A DNA stretch of 64,000 bases from Bradyrhizobium sp. 195 (GCF_023101665.1 NZ_CP082161.1:434001-498000), one strand, 5' to 3'. Numbered from the stretch's first letter, positions 8,816-17,702 are shown. Translations and numbers: made by a program. The notes: generated by a model not told the origin, from the letters alone.

Positions 8816-9322
8816 TCAGGTGAAGCCGGCGAGGATCCGAAGCAGGTGGGCCCGGTTTTCCTTGCCGATCTTCGCCTCGACGTTCCGCTCGTGCTCGGCC
8901 GCGAGCCGCTTGAACTTCGCCAGCGCCGTCTCGCCCTGCGCGGTGAGATGCAGCGCATGCGAGCGCCGGTCCGCCTTCGACTTGACCCGCTTGACCAGCT
9001 TGCGCTGTTCAAGGCTGTCGAGCAGATGCACCAGCCGGGCGCGCTCGATGCCGAGGCGCTTGGCCACGGCCATCTGCGACAGGCCCGGATTGCCCCCGAT
9101 CACCGTCAGCACCGAATATTGCGTCGGCCGGATGTCGACATCGCCGAGCGTTCTGATGAAGTCCTGGAAGATCCAGATCTGGAAGCGCCGCACCGCATAG
9201 CCGGCGTGCCCGACCAGGGCGTCGAGGCCGACATCGTCGGCGATATCGCGAGGCGCCGCGCCATTGCCGGCGCGCTTGCGTGGGGAGGGGCGGGTGTCGG
9301 CCCGGGCTGCACTGGCTGTCAC
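8816..9322 (-). CDS. MarR family transcriptional regulator
   Basis: 168-residue winged-helix regulator. It is MarR-like throughout: DVDIRPTQYSVLTVIGGNPG, then LSQMAVAKRLGIERARLVHLLDSLE as the HTH and VKRVKSKADRRSHALHLTAQG as the wing. The GTG at 9322 is chosen because GGAGACCTGAC precedes it; the longer frame reads through the intergenic operator. It is divergent from the feruloyl-CoA synthase-like gene with a 151-base intergenic region containing a 7-bp inverted repeat, so it most likely represses that gene and itself, released by a hydroxycinnamoyl-CoA-type ligand (inference from CouR/FerC-type systems). Confidence 0.88.
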   Translation of the reverse strand: MTASAARADTRPSPRKRAGNGAAPRDIADDVGLDALVGHAGYAVRRFQIWIFQDFIRTLGDVDIRPTQYSVLTVIGGNPGLSQMAVAKRLGIERARLVHLLDSLEQRKLVKRVKSKADRRSHALHLTAQGETALAKFKRLAAEHERNVEAKIGKENRAHLLRILAGFT

Positions 9323-9373
9323 GTCAGGTCTCCTGCCGCGCAACCTTAGCGCCTCGGCAAGCCAAGCGAAAGA

Positions 9374-9392
9374 TTGTTGTTGACGACAACAA
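9374..9392. promoter_or_regulatory. Candidate MarR operator (TTGTTGT-5-ACAACAA)
   Basis: Perfect 7-bp inverted repeat with a 5-base spacer, in the divergent region between the MarR gene (start 9322) and the ligase gene (start 9474). Size and symmetry suit a MarR dimer. Confidence 0.6.
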
Positions 9393-9473
9393 TTGTCATG
9401 CCCAACATTATGGCCAAAGCAACCCGGAATGAGGCTGCGGCCGATCCCCGTATCCGGGCGGAGGAGGAAACAC

Positions 9474-11327
9474 ATGACAGTCGCCCCACGCGGTGACCTT
9501 GCAGGCCTGTTCGCAAGCCCGCGGACCGTCGCAGAGCATCGCGCCGACGGCAGCATCGTGCTGCGCTCGCCCGATCCGTTGCGCGATGGCGCGCGTTGCG
9601 TCGGCGACTGGCTGGAGCAATGGGCGCGGCAAACGCCGGATGCGATCTTCCTTGCCGAGCGCGGCAATGTCGATGCGCCCTGGACCACCGTCACCTATGC
9701 CCAGGCTCTTCGCCAGGTGCGGGCGGCGGCGTCCTGGATTTTGGCGCAAGGCCTCAGCGCAGAGCGCCCGCTCGCGATCCTCTCGGACAACAGCGTCGAT
9801 CACGCGCTGCTGGCGCTTGCTGCCCAGCATGTCGGCGTGCCCTCGGCCGCGATTTCGCCGGCCTATTCGCTGATGTCCAGGGATTTCGAGAAGCTCAAGA
9901 GCATGGTCACGCTGCTGGAGCCGGGCGCGATCTACGTCTCTGCGATAAAACCCTTCGCGGCGGCGCTGGAGGCCATCGCGCCGCTGCACCGGGCGCGGAT
10001 CATCAGCGGCCATGTTGATGACGCCGGTGCGCTCGCCTTCCGCACTGTTGCGGCAACACCGGAGAGCCCCGACGTTGCGACGGCGTTCGCCGCGGTGACG
10101 CCGGACACAATCGCGAAATTCCTGTTCACGTCAGGCTCGACCGGCACGCCCAAGGCCGTCATCAACACCCAGCGCATGCTGACCTCGAGCCAGCAGGCCA
10201 AGGCGCAGACCTGGATCTTTCTCGAGCAGAAGCGCGAGGATCTCATCATCCTCGACTGGTTACCCTGGAGCCACACCTTCGGTGCCAATCACAATTTCAA
10301 TCTCGTGCTGCGCAACGGCGGCTCGCTCTATATCGACGGCGGCAAGCCTGCGCCCGGTCTCTTTGCGACCTCGCTGGCCAATCTGAAAAGCGTGATGCCG
10401 ACGGTGTATTTCAACGTGCCGCGCGGCTTCGACATGCTGATTGCGGCGCTGCGCGGCGACGAGGAACTGTGCCGCCGCTTCTTCAACGAGGTGAAATTCG
10501 CCTTCTATGCCGGCGCGGCGCTGCCGCAAAATCTATGGGATGCGCTCGAGGAGCTCTCGATCAAAACCGTCGGTCACGCGCTGCCGATGGTCTCGGCCTG
10601 GGGCTCGACCGAAACCTCGCCGCTCGCGACCGACTGCCATTTCCTCGCCGAACGCTCCGGCAATATCGGTGTGCCCATTCCCGGCACCGAGCTGAAACTC
10701 GTCACCTCCGGCGACAAGCTGGAGGTGCGGGTGCGCGGCCCCAACGTCACGCCCGGCTATTGGAAGGCGCCGGAGCTGACGAAGCAGGCTTTTGATGAAG
10801 AGGGCTTTTATCTGATCGGCGATGCCGTCAAGCTTGCCGATACCGGCAGGCCCGAGCGCGGCCTGTTCTTCGACGGCCGTGTCGCGGAAGACTTCAAGCT
10901 CAATTCCGGCACCTGGGTCAGCGTCGGCACGCTGCGCGTCGCCGGCATTGCGGCGCTCTCGCCGCTGGCGCAGGACATCGTCGTGTCAGGTCAGGGCGGC
11001 GACGAGACGCGCTTTCTAGTGTTTCCCAATATTGTCGCCTGCCGCGTCCACGCCGGCCTGCCCGAGACGGCAGGCGTGAACGAGGTGCTCGCGCATGACA
11101 AGGTCAGGACCGCAATCGCGCAGGGCCTGGCGAAACTCAGGCAGCAAGGCCCCAACTCCTCCGGCCACGCCACCCGCGCGCTGCTTCTCGCCGAGCCGCC
11201 GTCGGTCGATGGCGGCGAGATCACCGACAAGGGCTACATCAACCAGCGCGCCGTGCTGACGCGGCGCGCCGATGCTGTGGCACGGTTGAACGACGATGCG
11301 TCGGGTGAGTGGATTGGCTGGGTATAA
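9474..11327 (+). CDS. fcs: Feruloyl-CoA synthase-like acyl-CoA ligase
   Basis: 617-residue AMP-forming ligase, matching the roughly 600-residue feruloyl-CoA synthase family rather than the 510-550-residue benzoate ligases. Motifs: adenylate P-loop FTSGSTGTPKAV, A5-type segment SAWGSTETSPLAT, and A8 region GLFFDGRVAEDFKLNSGTWV characteristic of FCS. It would activate ferulate, p-coumarate or a related acid with CoA and ATP. The start at 9474 follows a strong GAGGAGGAAA ribosome site. No hydratase/aldolase (ech) follows it; the next genes are a repeat and a second MarR, so the downstream steps must be encoded elsewhere. Confidence 0.85.
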   Translation: MTVAPRGDLAGLFASPRTVAEHRADGSIVLRSPDPLRDGARCVGDWLEQWARQTPDAIFLAERGNVDAPWTTVTYAQALRQVRAAASWILAQGLSAERPLAILSDNSVDHALLALAAQHVGVPSAAISPAYSLMSRDFEKLKSMVTLLEPGAIYVSAIKPFAAALEAIAPLHRARIISGHVDDAGALAFRTVAATPESPDVATAFAAVTPDTIAKFLFTSGSTGTPKAVINTQRMLTSSQQAKAQTWIFLEQKREDLIILDWLPWSHTFGANHNFNLVLRNGGSLYIDGGKPAPGLFATSLANLKSVMPTVYFNVPRGFDMLIAALRGDEELCRRFFNEVKFAFYAGAALPQNLWDALEELSIKTVGHALPMVSAWGSTETSPLATDCHFLAERSGNIGVPIPGTELKLVTSGDKLEVRVRGPNVTPGYWKAPELTKQAFDEEGFYLIGDAVKLADTGRPERGLFFDGRVAEDFKLNSGTWVSVGTLRVAGIAALSPLAQDIVVSGQGGDETRFLVFPNIVACRVHAGLPETAGVNEVLAHDKVRTAIAQGLAKLRQQGPNSSGHATRALLLAEPPSVDGGEITDKGYINQRAVLTRRADAVARLNDDASGEWIGWV

Positions 11328-11354
11328 GTCGGTTTAGGCGCGCTCTTTCCACGT

Positions 11355-11447
11355 CGTCATTGCGAGGAGCTCTTGCGACGAAGCAATCCAGGCTGTCTCC
11401 GCGGAAGGACTCTGGATTGCTTCGTCGCTGCGCTCCTCGCAATGACG
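11355..11447. repeat. Family B palindromic repeat (CGTCATTGCGAG...)
   Basis: Near-perfect long palindrome starting CGTCATTGCGAGGAGC and ending in the inverse CTCGCAATGACG, with internal arms GAAGCAATCCAG and CTGGATTGCTTCG. Relatives at 17725-17811 and 41450-41530. It fills part of the 351-base gap 11328-11678; the rest of that gap holds the palindrome and unused start described in the next entry. Confidence 0.85.
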
Positions 11448-11513
11448 GAGGATGGGGCGAGTAGCTCGCCCATTACGCCAGCAACCCTGCCGCATTATCT
11501 TGTCGATTCTTTT

Positions 11514-11600
11514 GTTGCTTAAGCAACTAATTTGTGCGAACCGTTCCAGACAAGGATGACGGCGGGCAAACCGCTGCGTCTTTTCTGGAGGAAACAAATG
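11514..11600 (+). promoter_or_regulatory. Orphan 14-bp palindrome with ribosome site and ATG but no gene
   Basis: GTTGCTTAAGCAAC (11514-11527) is a perfect palindrome of the type bound by MarR proteins. About 60 bases downstream is a good ribosome site, GGAGGAAACAA, directly before ATG at 11598. The frame that follows runs antisense through the convergent marR gene and does not look like a protein. This resembles a regulated promoter whose coding sequence was deleted. Confidence 0.5.
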
Positions 11601-11678
11601 CGGGGCAGAACTGGTGCCGTCGGCAAATGCCGGCGCGTGCCCGGATGTGACGGAAGGCGGCGCCTGAGGCGCGACCCG

Positions 11679-12185
11679 TCAGGCCTCGGTGCCGCCGGTG
11701 ACCGCGCCGAGATTTTCATGCAGCCGGCGCAGCAGGTCGATCAGTACCTCGCGCTCGTCCTTGCTGAGGCAGGACAACAGCCGCCGCTCGCGCTCGAGTG
11801 CTGCAACGATCACCTTGTCATGGGTGGCGCGGCCCTTCGCCGTCAGCGAGATCGAATGGGTGCGGCCATCGTTGGGGTCGGTGCGGATCGAGATCAGCCC
11901 GCGCTTCTCGAGGCCTGCCAGCATCCGGCTCACCGGCCCCTTGTCGAAGCCGATGACGTGGCAGATGCGCGAGGCCGGAATGCCGGGCTCGATCGCCAGC
12001 AGCGACATGATGCGCCATTCCGTGACGTTGACGCCGAACTGCCGCTGATAGAACGCGGTCGCGCTGTTCGAGAGCTTGTTGGCGATGAAGGTGACGAACG
12101 CCGGGACGTAACGGTCGAGGTCGAGCGTCGGTCCCGCCTCGTTAAGCGCAGGTTTTTGGCGGGCTCTGGTCGAGGGCGCAGGCAT
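11679..12185 (-). CDS. MarR family transcriptional regulator
   Basis: 168-residue MarR protein: helices around VTFIANKLSNSATAFYQRQFG, HTH PASRICHVIGFDKGPVSRMLAGLE, wing ISIRTDPNDGRTHSISLTAKG. It is divergent from the P450 gene at 12269 with 83 bases between starts, so control of the P450 and its binding protein is likely. The only strong palindrome nearby is at its 3' side (11514-11527); none is clear between the divergent starts. The ligand is unknown, but aromatic acids or their CoA esters are usual for such neighbours. Confidence 0.87.
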   Translation of the reverse strand: MPAPSTRARQKPALNEAGPTLDLDRYVPAFVTFIANKLSNSATAFYQRQFGVNVTEWRIMSLLAIEPGIPASRICHVIGFDKGPVSRMLAGLEKRGLISIRTDPNDGRTHSISLTAKGRATHDKVIVAALERERRLLSCLSKDEREVLIDLLRRLHENLGAVTGGTEA

Positions 12186-12268
12186 ATCGGGATTCTATCT
12201 CTCGGCGGGCCGAAAGACCTAAGGGCATGCGCCGCCCTTTCACAAGATCAAAATGAGGGAGGTCTTCC

Positions 12269-13489
12269 ATGACCGCATCCGGCTCCCCGGCAGCGACGGG
12301 CTCCGCGGCCGTTCCTCATCTCGACGTCGATCCCTTCGACATGAAGTTTTTTGCCGACCCTTATCCCACGCATCAGCGGCTGCGGGAGGCCGGTCCGGTC
12401 GTCTATCTCGACAAGTGGAACGTCTATGGCGTGGCGCGCTATGCCGAGGTCCATGCGGTGCTGAACGATCCCGCGACCTTCTGCTCCAGCCGCGGCGTCG
12501 GCCTCTCCGACTTCAAGAAGGAGACGCCGTGGCGGCCGCCGAGCCTGATCCTCGAAGCCGATCCCCCGGCGCACACCCGCACCCGCGCCGTGTTGTCAAA
12601 GGTGCTGTCGCCCACCGTGATGAAGGGGCTGCGCGAGCGCTTTGCCGCAGCGGCCGAGCAGCGGGTCGACGAATTGCTGGAGAAGGGCAGCTTTGACGCG
12701 ATCACGGATCTGGCGGAGGCCTATCCGCTTTCGATCTTTCCGGATGCGCTCGGCCTGAGGCCGGAGGGCCGCGAACATCTCATTCCCTATGCCAGCGTTG
12801 TGTTCAACGCCTTCGGCCCGCCGAACGAGTTGCGCCAGGAGGCGATCGCGCGTTCGACGCCGCACCAGGCTTACGTCACCGCACAGTGTCAGCGGGAGAA
12901 TCTCGCGCCCGGCGGCATCGGCGCCTGCATTCACGCCCACGTCGACGAGGGCGCGATTACGGCAACTGAAGCTCCGCTGCTGGTTCGCTCGCTGCTCTCG
13001 GCCGGCCTCGACACCACCGTCAATGGTATTGGCGCCGCAGTTTATTGCCTCGCGCGCTTCCCGGAGCAATGGCAGCGCCTGCGTGCTGATCTCACATTGG
13101 CGCGCAACGCTTTCGAGGAGGCGGTGCGATTCGAGAGCCCGGTTCAGACGTTCTTCCGCACCACGACACGTGATGTCGAGCTCTCCGGCGCGACCATCGG
13201 CGAGGGCGAGAAGGTGCTGATGTTCCTCGCCGCCGCCAATCGCGATCCGCGCCGGTGGGACGAGCCTGATCGTTACGACATCACTCGCCGCACCTCCGGT
13301 CATGTCGGCTACGGCTCCGGCATTCACATGTGCGTCGGGCAGCTCATGGCGCGGCTCGAGGGTGAGACGGTGCTGTCGGCGCTGGCGCGCCGCATTGCGA
13401 CGATCGAGCTCACCGGCGAGCCGAAGCGCCGCTTCAACAACACGCTGCGTGGGCTCGACAGTCTGCCGGTCACGATCACGCCGGCCTGA
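12269..13489 (+). CDS. Cytochrome P450, CYP199A-like (alkoxybenzoate O-demethylase type)
   Basis: 406-residue soluble bacterial P450. The haem loop is GYGSGIHMCVGQ with ligand Cys near residue 355; the I-helix reads SAGLDTTVNGIG and the K-helix contains EAVRFESP. The stretch FESPVQTFFRTTTRD is very like CYP199A enzymes of Rhodopseudomonas, which demethylate 4-methoxybenzoate and oxidise other para-substituted benzoates. Expected role: conversion of lignin-derived alkoxybenzoates to hydroxybenzoates in the cytoplasm. The usual [2Fe-2S] ferredoxin and reductase partners are not adjacent. A solute-binding protein follows 38 bases downstream, suggesting uptake of the same substrate. A ribosome site (GAGGGAGGTC) precedes the ATG. 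Confidence 0.88.
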   Translation: MTASGSPAATGSAAVPHLDVDPFDMKFFADPYPTHQRLREAGPVVYLDKWNVYGVARYAEVHAVLNDPATFCSSRGVGLSDFKKETPWRPPSLILEADPPAHTRTRAVLSKVLSPTVMKGLRERFAAAAEQRVDELLEKGSFDAITDLAEAYPLSIFPDALGLRPEGREHLIPYASVVFNAFGPPNELRQEAIARSTPHQAYVTAQCQRENLAPGGIGACIHAHVDEGAITATEAPLLVRSLLSAGLDTTVNGIGAAVYCLARFPEQWQRLRADLTLARNAFEEAVRFESPVQTFFRTTTRDVELSGATIGEGEKVLMFLAAANRDPRRWDEPDRYDITRRTSGHVGYGSGIHMCVGQLMARLEGETVLSALARRIATIELTGEPKRRFNNTLRGLDSLPVTITPA

Positions 13490-13527
13490 CGCGACCGGAA
13501 GCAAAAACAATAGACAGGGAGGGAACG

Positions 13528-14739
13528 ATGAGGAACTTGAGGTGGACGCTTGCGCTGGCCGCAAGCCTGGTGTCCGGCGCGGCAAGCGCGGAGATCTCGG
13601 ACAATGTCGTGCGCGTCGGCGTGCTCAACGACATCTCCGGCATCTTCCAGGACACCAACGGCATGGGCTCGGTGGAAGCCGCGCGCATGGCGGCGGAGGA
13701 CTTCAACGGCGGCGGCAAGAACATCAAGGTCGAGATCGTCTATGCCGACCATCAGAACAAGGCCGATGTCGGCAATGCCATCGCGCGCAAATGGCTTGAT
13801 GTCGAGGGCGTCGATGCCATCGTCGACGTGCCGAATTCGGCGGTCGGTCTGTCCATCAACTCGCTGCTGCGCGACAGCCGCATGACCTTTCTGGCCTCCT
13901 CGACCGCGAGCTCCGATCTCACCGGCAAGGCCTGCTCGCCCAACACCATCCAGTGGGTCAACGACGCCTGGGCGACCGGCAACACCACGGCAGCCGCGAT
14001 GATGTCGCGCGGCGGCAAGGACTGGTATTTCCTCACGGTCGACTATGCGCTCGGCAAGGGCATCGAGGCGGAGGCGCAGAAATACATCGAAGGACACGGC
14101 GGCAAGGTGCTGGGCTCCTCCAAGCATCCACTCGGCACCTCCGACTTCGCCTCTTTCCTGTTGCAGGCGCAGGGTTCGAAAGCGCAGGTGATCGGCCTTG
14201 CCAATGCCGGCGGAGACACCATCAACGCCGTGAAGCAGGCCGCCGAGTTCGGCATCCAGCAGAGCGGGCAGAGGCTCGTCGCCTTCCTGCTCTTCATCAA
14301 CGACATCCACGGCATGGGCATCAAGGTCGCGCAGGGCCTCCAGCTCATGGAGGCCTTCTACTGGGACATGAACGACGACACCCGCGCCTTTGCCAAGCGG
14401 TTCGCCGCTCGTCCGGGCATGAACGGCAAGATGCCGAGCGGCAACCAGGCCGGTGTCTATGCCTCGACGCTCGCTTATCTCAACGCGGTTGCCGCCACCG
14501 GCAGCGACAATGCCAAGGACGCCGTGCCCGAGATGAAGAAGTTCAGAGGCAAGGACAAACTGTTCGGCGACACCACCATCCGCCAGGACGGCCGCGTCGT
14601 GCATCCGATGTACCTGTTCGAGGTGAAGAAGCCGGAAGAGTCGAAATACCCGTACGATTATTACAAGCTGGTCTCGACCATTCCCGCGGAGCAGGCCTTC
14701 CGCCCGCTGGCGGAAGGCGGCTGCGAGCTGGTGAAGTAG
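13528..14739 (+). CDS. ABC transporter solute-binding protein, branched-chain/aromatic type
   Basis: 403-residue periplasmic binding protein (type I fold, Peripla_BP_6). A signal peptide is clear (LRWTLALAASLVSGAASA, cleavage around residue 22), followed by the family opening VVRVGVLNDISGIFQDTNG. It sits 38 bases after the P450 gene and is probably cotranscribed. Members of this group in Rhodopseudomonas and Bradyrhizobium bind aromatic acids; binding of a methoxy- or hydroxybenzoate is inference from the neighbour. There is no permease or ATPase here; the receptorless importer at 30354-33678 is a possible partner. Confidence 0.88.
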   Translation: MRNLRWTLALAASLVSGAASAEISDNVVRVGVLNDISGIFQDTNGMGSVEAARMAAEDFNGGGKNIKVEIVYADHQNKADVGNAIARKWLDVEGVDAIVDVPNSAVGLSINSLLRDSRMTFLASSTASSDLTGKACSPNTIQWVNDAWATGNTTAAAMMSRGGKDWYFLTVDYALGKGIEAEAQKYIEGHGGKVLGSSKHPLGTSDFASFLLQAQGSKAQVIGLANAGGDTINAVKQAAEFGIQQSGQRLVAFLLFINDIHGMGIKVAQGLQLMEAFYWDMNDDTRAFAKRFAARPGMNGKMPSGNQAGVYASTLAYLNAVAATGSDNAKDAVPEMKKFRGKDKLFGDTTIRQDGRVVHPMYLFEVKKPEESKYPYDYYKLVSTIPAEQAFRPLAEGGCELVK

Positions 14740-14756
14740 GGCAGCGAGCGCCGCTG

Positions 14757-14895
14757 AACCCTCTCCCCTTGTGGGAGAGGGTGGCTTCGCAAAGCGAAGC
14801 CGGGTGAGGGGTTCTCTCCTCACGGACAATCTTGCGAGCCGAGAGAACCCCTCATCCGGCGCTTCGCGCCACCTTCTCCCACTAGGGGAGAAGGG
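14757..14895. repeat. Family A composite palindromic repeat
   Basis: Two nested hairpins: CCCTCTCCCCTTGTGGGAGAGGG (14758-14781 region) and an outer pairing of GGGTGAGGGGTTCTCTC with GAGAGAACCCCTCATCC across about 24 bases. It lies between the convergent solute-binding gene and the NADH dehydrogenase gene, so it may terminate both. Confidence 0.75.
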
Positions 14896-14902
14896 AAAAA
14901 AA

Positions 14903-16165
14903 CTACACCACCTTGCTTGACCCCTGCGTGATCAGCCGTGCCGCCCGCTGATCCCGGGCGTAGATCCAGAGCCAGCTGAGCGCAACGCTGAGGCGGTGGC
15001 GGAGGCCGATCAGGAAGTAGATATGGGCGATGCCCCAGATCCACCACGCGATCGTTCCGCGCAGCTTGAAGCGGCCAAAGTCGATGACGGCGAGCCGCTT
15101 GCCGATCTGGGCGAGGCTGCCGGCATGCTTGTAGCGGAATGGGCCGCTCGCAGCACCGCGCAGGCGGGCCTTGATGGTCTCGGCGACATGGCGGCCCTGC
15201 TGCTTGGCGGCCGGCGCGATGCCCGGCACCGGCTTGCCGTCCCAGGCGTTGATGCTCACGGTATCGCCGATCGCGAAGATCTCGGGATGGCCCGGAATGG
15301 TCAGGTCGGCCTCGACCTGCACGCGGCCGGCGCGATCGCTAGGTGCGCCCAGCCACTCGGCGGCTGGCGAGGCGCGCACGCCGGCGGCCCAGATCCGTGT
15401 TTTTGCCTCGAGCAGTCTGCCGCCGAACACCACACCCTCGCGGTTGATCTCGGTCACGGCCTGCCCGAGCACGACCTCGACGCCGATCTTCTCCAGCGAG
15501 GCCTGCGCATAGGCCGAGAGATCATCGGCAAAGCCCGCGAGCACGCGCGGCCCCGCCTCGATCAGCACGACGCGCGCCTTGGTCGTGTCGATGTTGCGGA
15601 AATCGCCGGGCAGGGTGTGGTGCGCCATCTCCGCGATGGTGCCGGCGAGCTCGACGCCGGTGGGGCCGGCACCGACGATGACGAAGGTCAGCCGTGCCGC
15701 GCGCTTTCCCGGATCGGTCTCGCGCTCGGCGCGCTCGAATGCCACCAGGATGTGCCGGCGCAAGGTGGTGCCGTCCTCCAGCGTCTTCAGGCCGGGCGCC
15801 CATTGCTCCCATTCGTCGTGGCCGAAATAGGCGTGACGCGCGCCGGTCGCCAGCACCAGCGTGTCGTAAGGCACCTCGCTGCCGTCGTCGATCAGCACGC
15901 AGCGCCTTGCCGCATCGACCCCGCTGACAGTCGCGAACAGCGTCGTCACCTCCGGCCTGTCGCGCATGAGATGGCGGATCGGCCAGGCGATCTCGCTGGT
16001 CGCGAGCGAGGCGGTCGCGACCTGATACAGCAGCGGCTGAAACAGATGATGGTTGCGGCGGTCGATCAGCGTGATCTCGACCGGGATGCCTGCCAACCGG
16101 TAGGTCGCCTCCAGCCCGCCGAAGCCGGCCCCGACGATGACGACGCGATGCGGTGTCGTGGTCAT
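14903..16165 (-). CDS. ndh: NADH dehydrogenase, type II (NDH-2, FAD flavoprotein)
   Basis: 420-residue single-subunit quinone-reducing NADH dehydrogenase. The FAD Rossmann motif is GAGFGGLEA at residues 12-20; the NAD motif GAGPTGVELAG lies mid-protein; the second FAD-binding segment is IFAIGDTVSI. The C-terminal part (FKLRGTIAWWIWGIAHIYFLIGLRHR) is amphipathic/hydrophobic, as needed for membrane attachment. It oxidises NADH and passes electrons to quinone without proton pumping, which suits cells oxidising reduced aromatic carbon. Single-gene unit; the neighbours are unrelated transporter parts. Confidence 0.93.
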   Translation of the reverse strand: MTTTPHRVVIVGAGFGGLEATYRLAGIPVEITLIDRRNHHLFQPLLYQVATASLATSEIAWPIRHLMRDRPEVTTLFATVSGVDAARRCVLIDDGSEVPYDTLVLATGARHAYFGHDEWEQWAPGLKTLEDGTTLRRHILVAFERAERETDPGKRAARLTFVIVGAGPTGVELAGTIAEMAHHTLPGDFRNIDTTKARVVLIEAGPRVLAGFADDLSAYAQASLEKIGVEVVLGQAVTEINREGVVFGGRLLEAKTRIWAAGVRASPAAEWLGAPSDRAGRVQVEADLTIPGHPEIFAIGDTVSINAWDGKPVPGIAPAAKQQGRHVAETIKARLRGAASGPFRYKHAGSLAQIGKRLAVIDFGRFKLRGTIAWWIWGIAHIYFLIGLRHRLSVALSWLWIYARDQRAARLITQGSSKVV

Positions 16166-16463
16166 GATGTACCCTCGAATCTCGCTGCTCTTCCCTGCTC
16201 ATTTAAGTGCGGATTGGGTGCGGCGGTCCAATAGCCGTCATCAATCGCCAGATAGGCCCGATGTATCGATCCGGCGCGAAAAAGCGCCGCAGCCTTGGTC
16301 GAACTAAGTAGAATTATATTTCTTGCCATCCCCGATTGGGGCGAAATATGGTGCAGGGCAGGCGCTGAGCCATTGGCGGCTCGATGGATTTTGCGTTCAA
16401 TAGAAACGACCCGGGGCGGCGATCACCCCGCTTGCGGGCTCAATAATAAGGAGGGGAGTGGTT
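16166..16463. other. Divergent intergenic region, 298 bases
   Basis: Region between ndh (minus) and a solute-binding gene (plus). It contains an AT-rich stretch around 16305-16325 (AACTAAGTAGAATTATATTT) unlike the flanking GC-rich DNA, the likely promoter area. I see no ORF, repeat or clear operator. Confidence 0.4.
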
Positions 16464-17636
16464 ATGAGGACGGCATTCTGGCTGGCGGGCGCAGCGGCGC
16501 TGGTGCTGGCAAATCAGGCATCCGCCGGCGACACCATCAAGATCGGCTTCGTCTCGACCTTCAGCGGCCCGACCGCCGTGATCGGCAACGACATGCGCAA
16601 CTCCTTCGAGCTCGCGCTGGACCACATGGGCCGCAAGATGGACGGCAAGCCGGTCGAGGTCATCTACGAGGATGACGGGCAGAAGCCCGATGTCGGCAAG
16701 CAGAAGACCGAGAAGCTGGTGCAGTCGGACAAGGTCGATTTCATCGTCGGCTACATCTGGTCGAACGTGCTGCTGGCCTCGCTGAAGACGGCTGTCGACT
16801 CGCAGACCTTCCTGATCTCGGCCAATGCCGGTCCCTCGCAGCTCGCCGGCGAGCTCTGCTCGCCTTACGTATTCTCGACCTCCTGGCAGAACGACCAGAC
16901 GCCGCAGGCGATGGGCCTCTACATGAACCAGAAGGGCGTCAAGAGCGTCTTCCTGATCGGCCCGAACTACGCCGCCGGCAAGGACATGCTCGCGGGCGTG
17001 AAGAACACCTTCAAGGGTGAGGTCAAGGGTGAGGAATACACGGTCTGGCCGAGCCAGCTCGATTTCTCGGCCGAACTCTCCAAGGCGCGCGCCTCGGGCG
17101 CCGAGTCGATCTTCGTGTTCTATCCCGGCGCCGCCGGCGTGCAATTCCTCAACCAATATGCGCAGGCCGGCCTGAAGAGCACGATGCCGCTCTACACCGC
17201 GTTCACCGTCGACGAGCTGTCGCTGCCGCTGCAGAAGGAGAACGCGCTCGGGGTTCCCGGCGCGCAGGAATGGGTCAACGACCTCCCCAACGAGCAGAAC
17301 AAGCGCTTCGTCGCCGACTACCGCAAGAAGTACACCGGTCTGCGTCCGACCTATTACGGCGCACAATCTTACGACGCGGCCCAGCTCATCAACAGCGCGG
17401 TGGTCGCGGTGAAGGGCGACACCAGCAAGAAGGACGCGATGAAGGCCGAGATGGAGAAGGCCAACTTCAAGTCGCTGCGCGGCGCGTTCAAATACGGCAA
17501 CAACCACATCCCGGTGCAGAGCTTCTATCTGCAGGACGTCGTCAAGGACGCCGAAGGCCAGCTCGCGCTCAAGACGGTCGCGACCATCGTCGAGAACGAC
17601 CAGGATCGCTTCCACGACAAGTGCAAGATGAAGTGA
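16464..17636 (+). CDS. ABC transporter solute-binding protein, branched-chain/aromatic type
   Basis: 390-residue periplasmic binding protein with a signal peptide (TAFWLAGAAALVLANQASA) followed by IKIGFVSTFSGPTAVIGND, the usual start of type I binding folds. The ATG at 16464 is preferred to an in-frame GTG at 16458 because AAGGAGG ends about 9 bases before the ATG and too close to the GTG. It stands alone, with no permease or ATPase. Substrate unknown; aromatic acids or amino acids are likely for this group. Possible partner: the importer at 30354-33678. Confidence 0.9.
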   Translation: MRTAFWLAGAAALVLANQASAGDTIKIGFVSTFSGPTAVIGNDMRNSFELALDHMGRKMDGKPVEVIYEDDGQKPDVGKQKTEKLVQSDKVDFIVGYIWSNVLLASLKTAVDSQTFLISANAGPSQLAGELCSPYVFSTSWQNDQTPQAMGLYMNQKGVKSVFLIGPNYAAGKDMLAGVKNTFKGEVKGEEYTVWPSQLDFSAELSKARASGAESIFVFYPGAAGVQFLNQYAQAGLKSTMPLYTAFTVDELSLPLQKENALGVPGAQEWVNDLPNEQNKRFVADYRKKYTGLRPTYYGAQSYDAAQLINSAVVAVKGDTSKKDAMKAEMEKANFKSLRGAFKYGNNHIPVQSFYLQDVVKDAEGQLALKTVATIVENDQDRFHDKCKMK

Positions 17637-17646
17637 GGATCTTGCT

Positions 17647-17702
17647 TCTCCCTCTCCCCGCTTGCGGGAAGAGGGAGACTCTTCGCAGGGACGGTGAGGG
17701 TT
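17647..17702. repeat. Family A palindromic repeat
   Basis: Hairpin CTTCTCCCTCTCCCCGC with GCGGGAAGAGGGAG, directly after the stop of the solute-binding gene at 17636. First of three different repeats that fill the 329-base gap 17637-17965. Confidence 0.7.

Noticed and set aside
11532..12272. 246-codon plus-strand frame with a good ribosome site near its middle
   Set aside because: Runs antisense through marR and into the P450 leader. The ribosome site and ATG are reported as a promoter remnant, not as a gene.
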